Under the pieces are notes generated by a model that was not told the origin of the DNA, made no database searches, and worked only from the letters and a program-made list of their open reading frames with translations. Shown here in pieces: positions 45,001 to 54,000 of a DNA stretch of 64,000 nt; the first letter of the stretch is position 1, and each line of letters opens with the position of its first letter. The stretch is taken from the NCBI GenBank assembly GCA_963576565.1, contig OY755046.1, forward strand, positions 60,801,471-60,865,470, in the 5' to 3' direction. Source of the stretch: Aspidapion aeneum. Its lineage: Eukaryota > Arthropoda > Insecta > Coleoptera > Brentidae. Made by a program: the position numbers and the translations under genes.

Positions 45001-48000
45001 TAAAAGTGTTAATACTTAAAACTACCTTATCTTATTGAAAAATTTAGTGATTTTAGGACAAACAAAAACAAACAAGAAATGAATAAGAAACTTAACATAA
45101 TAGAACATAAATGGGTAACATAAGTAACCATATCTCCCTAGCCAATTTTAATAAAAATTTTTCGAAAGATACATGTGTAGTAATCACTTTAGACCTTTTC
45201 AAGCAGTGGGCCGTATTAGTTCGTATTCGTTAAAATGCGAGAGTCAAACAGTGCGTTTAACCAAGAAACGTAATTTTTTTTATAACCCTGGAATGCGTCC
45301 ATGACTCGGGTTTAAATTTACCGTGTGACTTTTCTGATTTTACCCAGACGCGCCTAGAGTCCCTGTATCTGACAGATATTGATATGTGTCACATACAGGG
45401 ACTCTAGACGCGCCGGGCGTTCATCGGACGTGTTCTGTCTTTCATTTGTCAATTTTGTATTTTAGCTCACACACATTGGCGTAGCTAGGGGGGGCCAGGG
45501 GGGGCCTGGCCCCCCCCTGAAGTCCCTCAGGCCCCCTAAGATATTTTAGGCCTCCCCTACCGACTACTAGTAAAAGAACATGACGCTGAAAATACATACT
45601 TTTCTATTATTATTCGGGAAATATTCAAATAAAATAGGTGCATTAAAATTTAAAATCATTCAGATAATGTTTACATTTCAGGAAAAAGCCCTTGTCTTGC
45701 GGAATTAGGCTTTTTCTCTTTAAATTATCGGTAACTTTTCTGCACTTATGCAATTTCCCGAAAATATTTTTTAAATTTAAACATAATTATGCATATTGAA
45801 TATTTCATACATATTGGCGACATCTTGTAAAATATTATAGATGTATAAGTTAAATTTCGCATTTAATAAAGACAGCGACCTTTGCCCCTCTGTTTCCGAA
45901 ATCCGGTTGTAGTCGTAAGGTTATAAAAGACCTTTTTAAACTGTTTTTCTAAAATAAATATAATAATCTTTTTAGTTTTTTAAGGTTAGCGTTTAGTGTC
46001 TTATGAAAATTTTCCGATTTTGGTGACAATTTCATAACCATTTTCATATTAAGTTTTCCCACGTCGTTAAATGGAATAAATTCGTCGAGCAATACCGGAA
46101 AATTTTTAATATTAATACTTCTGCTCTAAGAGCAGAAATGACCGTTTTAAAGAATTGTATTTTTCGGTTAAATCAAACTGTTGGTCATGATTCTATCAAA
46201 CAACATATAGCAGAAAACACCTATCCAAACCTCTACCAACTTTTTAAAGTTGCGAGTATTCTTCCAATTTCAAGTGCAACTTGCGAGAGGTCTTTCTCTG
46301 CCATGAAGAGAGTTTTTAATTGGCTTAGAACAACTATGACTCAAGAGAGACACTCAGGTTTGTCATTGTTATTCATAGAAAAAGATGTTGAGGTCGACTT
46401 AGACAGTGTGGTAGACGCTTTCAGTCAGCGACGTAGAAAACTTTCTTTGTAGAATTGCTGAATTACATACTTGCTGTGTATACATATAAATAAGTTGGTA
46501 AATGTATTATTAAATTTGTTATATCAAAATATTAGAACATTTAATGCGCGTATTTTTTTTTATTCATTGCACACTTTGCACGTAAAACCTATGTTTGCTT
46601 TTTGTTCAAGATAGACCGGGGCCACGGCCCCCCCTGAAAAGCAAGGCTAGCTACGCCAATGCTCACACATATACTATACTATAGTAGTGTGAGCTATGGT
46701 GATCCTAATTTTTTCGAGAAAAAAAAAGTTGCTCCGATTTCAAAATTTTTTATATATCTTTGCGTTTCAGATGATTTTGAAACTTTTTTGTTGCGCCGTC
46801 TGTCTGTCTGTATGTCTGTCTGTCTGTCTGTATGTCTGTAACGACCAACGCGCATAACTCAAAAACCGCTTGACCGATTTTAATGAAATTTGGTACCTAG
46901 GCTGGGTCTTAAGTCGAGATGGTCCCATTTAAAAATGAACAAAATCCACCGAACACAAACCCAATAAAAGGGTGGGGGTAGATTTCAAAAATTAGAGTTT
47001 ATGTGAAAATATGGCGTGTGTGATATCAAACGAAAGGTAATTGAGTCTGCAGTTAAACAAAATACATTTTAATTTATTTAAAAAAAAAGGGTGGGGGTAT
47101 ATTTTTAAAATTAGAGTTTAAGTGAAAATATGGCGTGTGTGATATCAAACGAAAGGTAATTGAGTCCGGAGTTTAACAAAATACATTTTAGTTTTTGTTT
47201 TTTTTAAGGGTGGGGGTAGATTTAAAAAATTTTGAGTTTAAGTCAAAACATGGCTTGTGTGGTATCAAACAAAAGGTAATTTAGTCTGGAGTTGAATAAA
47301 ATATATTTCAGTTTTTAGTTATATTAGCTCACACGTACACTATAACTATAGTACCTAGTGTGAGCTTAGGGGCCCATATATTGGCAGAGTATTTTTTATT
47401 GGCGGATTTGAATGGAAAGATTTAAAAGATGAACCCAATATTTATGTTATTCTTTGAAGGAACCAAAAATTGTACTAGAATTTTGTAAGAATAAAGAGGT
47501 TCCTCTTGGATTTGTTTTGACATAATATGGACGTATAATATTAAAATTTATATTATTAATCAATTTGAAGTTTAGTGCAAAGTTGGCTTCTAATAATGGG
47601 GTCCATCCTCATTATAGCCACAATAGACCCACTAGTGGTCGCAGTGGAAGTGCTGCAAGGCCCACTCATATATGAATCATCATCCTCATTGTATACCACA
47701 TTATGTTAGTGGGTTGAAAAGAACATCTTATGTGTCCAAACACTGGCAGAATTTTTTAAAAAAATAATTTTGACAAAAAAAGGAGTAAAGTTGGGTTAGA
47801 GTTTGCTCTCATATGTTTCATCTGAACATTCTAAAATTAAAAATAAGCACTCAAAATGTCTATGCAGGTATAAATGATGGCACTGTACATATCTGATTTT
47901 GTTTGTACAGGTATCCAGAGTCCCAAAACTGCACCAGGAGTTCTGGGAGGTGCCACTCAACCTTCAGGAAAAATGTTACGTGTCCGGTAGTCAAAGCAAA

Positions 48001-51000
48001 AACCGTTACAGAGGAGTCCTGCCAAATGAACACAGCAGGGTCCATATACCAGGCAGCCAGACTTACATTCATGCGAATTATATAAAAGTAGGTTGAGTTA
48101 CAGTTGTTGAAAGCATTTTTAGCTCACACTACTACTATAAGTAGTGTGAGCTATGGTGATCCTAATTTTTTCGAGAAAAAAAAAGTTGCTCCGATTTCAA
48201 AATTTTTTATATATCTTTGCGTTTCAGATGATTTTGAAACTTTTTTGTTTTGCTGTCTGTCTGTCTGTATGTCTGTCTGTCTGTAACGACCAACCCGCAT
48301 AACTCAAAAACCGCTTGTCCGATTTTAATGAAATTTGGTACCTAAGTTGGGTCTTGGGCCGTGATGGTCCCATTTAAAAATGAACAAAATCCACCAAACG
48401 CAAGCCAAATAAAAGGGTGGGGGTAGATTCCAAAAATTAGAGTTTATGTGAAAATATGGCGTGTGTGATATCAAACGAAAGGTAATTAAGTCTGGAGTTA
48501 AAAAAATGAATTTTAGTTTATTTTTAAAAAAAGGGTGGGGGTAGATGTCAAAAATTGGAGTTTAAGTGAAAATATGGCGTGTGTGATATCAAACGAAAGG
48601 TAATTGAGTCTGGAGTTAAACAAAATACATTTTAGATTTTTTCAAAAGGGTGGGGGGTAGATTAAAAAAATTTGAGTTTAAGTCAAAACATGGCTTGTGT
48701 GGTATCAAACGAAAGGTAATTGAGTCTGGAGTTGAATAAAATATATTTCAGTTTTTGATTATATTAGCTCACACTATAACTATTGTACCTAGTGTGAGCT
48801 TAGGTGCCCATAGATTGGCAGAGTATTTTACCTCAAATTCTGTATGGCTAAAAACCTGCATAACTGTGTTATGAGCAAAGTCCCTAAAATACTTCTTATG
48901 TGTCAAAATAAACGTAGTTTTGCGCATCTATTTGATGATATTTTTGGACCCTTCGGCTCTTCCGCTTTAAAATAGGCCTTTTATACAAAACTTATAGTTG
49001 CAACCTTTCATTCTAGATTTTTTGGGATATAATATATACATTGTCATAGCTTACTAACTAAGCTATCTTTTATATTAATTACTAAAACTGGACCTACGCA
49101 AAAAATTCTCGATTTAATGCTATTTTAGGGGTTTAATTCCACTAGTAAGGCTGTAAAAACCTGAATGAGTATAAACCTACATAAATGTGAAACTCTTTCA
49201 TTATTATTTATCGTGCTAGCGTCATCTACACTTTTAACCAGGGGCCATCCGGTTCACGTGACTTCCGAACCGCTGCCTTGTATTGATCATCAGCTTTGCC
49301 TACTTCGCTAATGCCCAAACTCCGCCCAAGACGAGCGTTTTCCCTACCTCCGGTAAATCTGTATTCACAATCTGTATCACATGGGAATCGAACCTGTTAG
49401 TAAAGCGAAAGCACGTTCACTGAACTAAATATAATGTACTTAGTATTTTTTTATAGGGTGCAGACTACACAGAAACTGCATATATCGCCACTCAAGGTCC
49501 TCTGTCCCATACCTGCACTGACTTTTGGGAAATGATATGGTACTCACAGGTGAGCTTTTGACACATTGTCATCAGTTGTCTCCAACAGGGTGGCACATTT
49601 TTTTATTAGACTGACTGCCTAGTCCTGCACTCCTTTTGTATTGTTATATATTTATTATTTTTATATGGATGATTCTACAAAAATGGTGCTGTGGAGTGGG
49701 AATGCATATTTTTCAAACACAGACTGCAAATAAAGCATAGTTTTAGTTATAAGATTTAAAACGAAATGTTTTCTTTATGGAGCATTTGAGTTTAATATAT
49801 AAAAAAAAATTGCAAGTTTATAATTTTTTTTATTACAAAGCAAATACCTCATTCCTCTGGTGTAGTCCCAAACCAAATATTAAAAACTCAAATTTAAAAA
49901 AATATCCTAATAAATAATATTTAACCAAGTCTTAACTATTTATCAAAAAATTCATAAAACTGAAGTTTGCAGTCATATTTTTGGAAATCCGAATTTACAT
50001 CTTCTCCGGAAAATTTTACAATTTTAAACGTGCTCCATTTTTAATAACACAATATTTGTGACTACCACCGGTTAATTTCTACAGAAAGAAACGGTCCTGG
50101 ATATCTAATTTACTTGTGAGGGTGGCAAGTTGTGACAGATAATGTCAACTTTAGTTTGGTTTAAGTTATAGATCTTTTTATTTTCGGCTGAAAATTAGTT
50201 TTTTTCGTAGAAATCAAAAAGGAACGCTTCAATTATCATTCCTCTGGTAAGCAAATATTCGACTGATATCAACAGTATAATTTTTTTGTTGATTGTTTTA
50301 AAATTATAAGTATAGAAACTTTGTTTATATAAAACTTAAGTTAACAAGTCTAAATAAATTTTGATTTAAATTGGAAAACCATTAAAAAACTCATTCCTCT
50401 GGAATTTTGATGCAATAATTCCTAAAATTCGAGAAAATAAATGTTTCTTAGCTTACACCTAATTAGTTACATAGATTTAAAAAAAACAAAATTATTTACT
50501 GTGCTGTGTTATTTAAAGGCAATGACCAAAAATGATATCCATATAGCCCACTTTTGGTAGAATCATCCATAAAACAAAATTAGTGTCATAACAGTGCAGG
50601 ACTAAGTATTCTAATTAAAAAAATGTGCCACAATGTTGGTGGCCGATAAGGTTTTAAACAGGCCCTTCTAGATCCTTTAATGTGACGCCGCTAATGTCAT
50701 ATGCAAAGAATGGGTGCCAGAATGAAAAAAAAAGGATCTAAGCAAAACAACTTTCTTTAATAAAATGTATATTGATTCACACCCCGGGCGCCTCAATAGG
50801 ACTGCTCACTTGCCCATATACATATAAGTAGGGCCAAGGCCTCCCGACACTTAAACAAGAATTTTTCTTTTTGGCATTTATACTTCTCGCCCCACTCTAG
50901 AATTTTTAAAGGCAATATAAAAAATATAATAAAAATCACTTTCTCAAAATAGCGATTTTTTAAATTTATTGTCTTGTACTAAGCTCACTGATGTGATTAT

Positions 51001-54000
51001 TTGTCATTTAAAAAAAAATCCTAAAGCCTCTTGTTCTTATTTCTAAACTGTACTAAAAATTTTTTTTTGCAAAGTTTGTATTTTTTCAGGAAAAATCATT
51101 AAATAAAGATATGTTTTGATCAATTAAGAAGGTAAAACACCATGTAGATTTAAGGAGTTGCAACATTTTTAAAAAAATTTTATCTCGGTCAAAAAAAAAA
51201 TTGTGTGTGCTTAAGACCACACGGCAGAAGTGTAAACTTCAACAAGGCGAAATTAATAATACTTACTTTATCTGCATCATCATATCGCTCGCTGAATGTT
51301 CCTCTCACACTTAGTCGACTCGAGCCGACTTCACCCGAATGAGCGTTACATAGCCGAGCCTGACGGCTCAGTTCAATTCACTACCCACAAAAACTGCTAA
51401 ACGCGCCTAAAGAAGTTTACATTTCAAAAAATTGTGTGTGCTTAAGACCACACGGCAGAAGTGTAAACTTCAACAAGGCGAAATTAATAATACTGGCCTT
51501 CATCTGCATCATCATATCGCTCGCTGAATGTTCTTCGTCGACTCGAGCCGACTTCAACCAAATGAGCGTCACATAGCCGAGCCTGACGGCTCAGTCCAAT
51601 TCAGTACCCACAAAAACTGCTAAACGCGCCTAAAGCAGTTTACACTTCAAAAATAAATTTTTATAAAAATCAAATTTTTTAAGATGGTCGGTTTGATATG
51701 GAAAGCCCCGCAGCCCACGAGAAAGACCGGCCCGGGCGCCGAAATATCACGTGACCGTAGGAGGCTCACAAAAAAACGCCTCACGGCCCGCTGTCATTAT
51801 AAAACATGTGTGTTTTCAGATTTGGTATGTTTGTTTACGTCGATTTTTTTTTAATTCGGGCACGAATTTTATGTGAATTTTATCAAAGTTATTAAAATAA
51901 CGCAGCCCACGAAAAAGACTGTAGTGGGCTGCGTTAAAATAATGAATGGCTAATGAGTAAATTCTAAAGAAAATACCTATAAGATAAACAATGCCGCGAA
52001 CGTGTAATTAGTGTTGCTCCTTGTCGGTCCAACTATAAAACTGAAACCTAATATGTTGCAAACGGGAAAGAAGTGGTAAAAGATAAGATCTTGGATAAGA
52101 TTGATCAAGTAATAGACATCCTTAGTGACATTTTCGATAGTGAGAGTGAAAAATGTGTTCAGTTGTCATTTCTTATTGAACAATTAGGTCTCTTGAAAAG
52201 GTAACCTGAGAATCGAAGATATTGTGGATACACTTTAATGTTGGCTTCATCTTTGTTTATCCAGTCATCCAGTGCATACCCGTCAATTTACAATTCTAAG
52301 GTAATATGTCTTCCGCACCCTCGCAATATTAAAATACTGATTTGTAAAATATTGTTAACAGATAGTAATCTCTCTGGTAGTGTGAAATATTTAAAAAGTA
52401 AGATACACCTTTTAAAAGAACATGAGTTGGTAGTTAACTTACACTTTAATGAAATATATATTAAACTTTGTGCTGGGTAATTTTTCAAAAAATTATTGAC
52501 GACCACTACATTCAGTACATTGAATGTGAAAACCATCTCACTTATTCACAAAATCACTTGTTTCTTTTTAATAAATTATTGTGATATGTTTTATATTGAA
52601 AATTTTTCTTCAGATAACTCTAGCGAGTGTTTTTGTGGAGAAAAACTATTGTCAAAGCTTGAAAAAATTAGTTTAAGGGCATGTAAAGTTTTTTAAAATA
52701 ATTTTATTAAAAAGCACAATGATTCAGTGTCTGCTAATAAATCTTTGAATAAGAACTCAGACAAAGATGATGACACTCAAAGAAAAATTAAAAAACTAAA
52801 GGCCTAGGTTTGATATGTCCAATTTTGAAAGACTTGTATAGATTTGAAGTTACTAACGATATTATGCAAATTTTGTATAATTTTTCATTTTATAGATTCA
52901 GTTCTTTTATCCATAATAAACACATATATCAGCAAAATATTTTTTTCACTTTTTGCCTATAAAAAAACAAAAATTTTTTGTTAATTTATTTAAATTGTGT
53001 AAAAACATATAATATATTAAGCAATACAATAAGAATCCTGGGACTCCTAAGATCACGTGACCCCCGACTTGCTTATAACGCGCCATGGCCGGTCTTTATC
53101 GTTGACTGCGGGAAAGCCCCATATTTAAATATGTGAACATACAGGGATTCTACTCTGCACAACCTAAATTGTAACCGACTATTCTCAATTTTTAGTGAGT
53201 TTACTTTTTTTACAGAGTAAATGCATAGTGATGCTCACGGGACTGGTTGAAAAAGGACGAAGTAAGTGCGAGTTGTATTTTCCGTTGGGAAAATCCGAAG
53301 ATACACCTGAGAGAACTTTTTTCTATGTCAAAACCGCGAAAGTCAGAGACAAATTTTCGTTTGACATGTCAAAAAACGTTGACGAGTTTGAAATTGACAT
53401 CCATGAGTTTGAAGAACTTAACGAAGTTTCGTTTGGCAGGTTTAAAATTCGATTCATGGATAGACGAGATATTGGTGAATGTCAAATTCGTAAACTAGAA
53501 GTCAAACGTACTGATATAACCGCCGAACCAAAAATCGTACAGCATTACTGGCTGGCTAATTGGCCAGATCATCAGAAAGGTCATCCAGAACATGTGTTAC
53601 AAATGGCCCTGGAAGTTCTTAAAATTGTAGAAAATGAAAAAACCGACAATAAACCAAGCATATCAAATGAAAACCGAAGAAACTCTGGTCACAATCAAGA
53701 CAAAAATTCATTGGATACGTCAAAAAGTAGCTGTCAATGTCACACCACCAGTCAAGGCCACTCGTCTACGTCAAATGTTACATTAAGTAGCCAACAAGCT
53801 AAACTAAGCTGCCAAACCTCAAACTTGCCATGTTCTAGTAGTCAAACGAACATAGTCGAATGTCATACGTCAAAAATACTAACTTCTAACCACTTAAGCT
53901 GCCAAATATCGAGTTCTACCAGTCAAACTAACCTAATTGACAGAATACCGTGTATTAGTCGAGCCAAACAATGTTTTATGGGTAACCAAATAGAATTTGT

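Noticed and set aside
47860..48096. Antisense and out-of-frame frames over phosphatase exon 5
   Set aside because: The plus-strand frame carries the KNRY loop motif of PTPs; the others are shadows.
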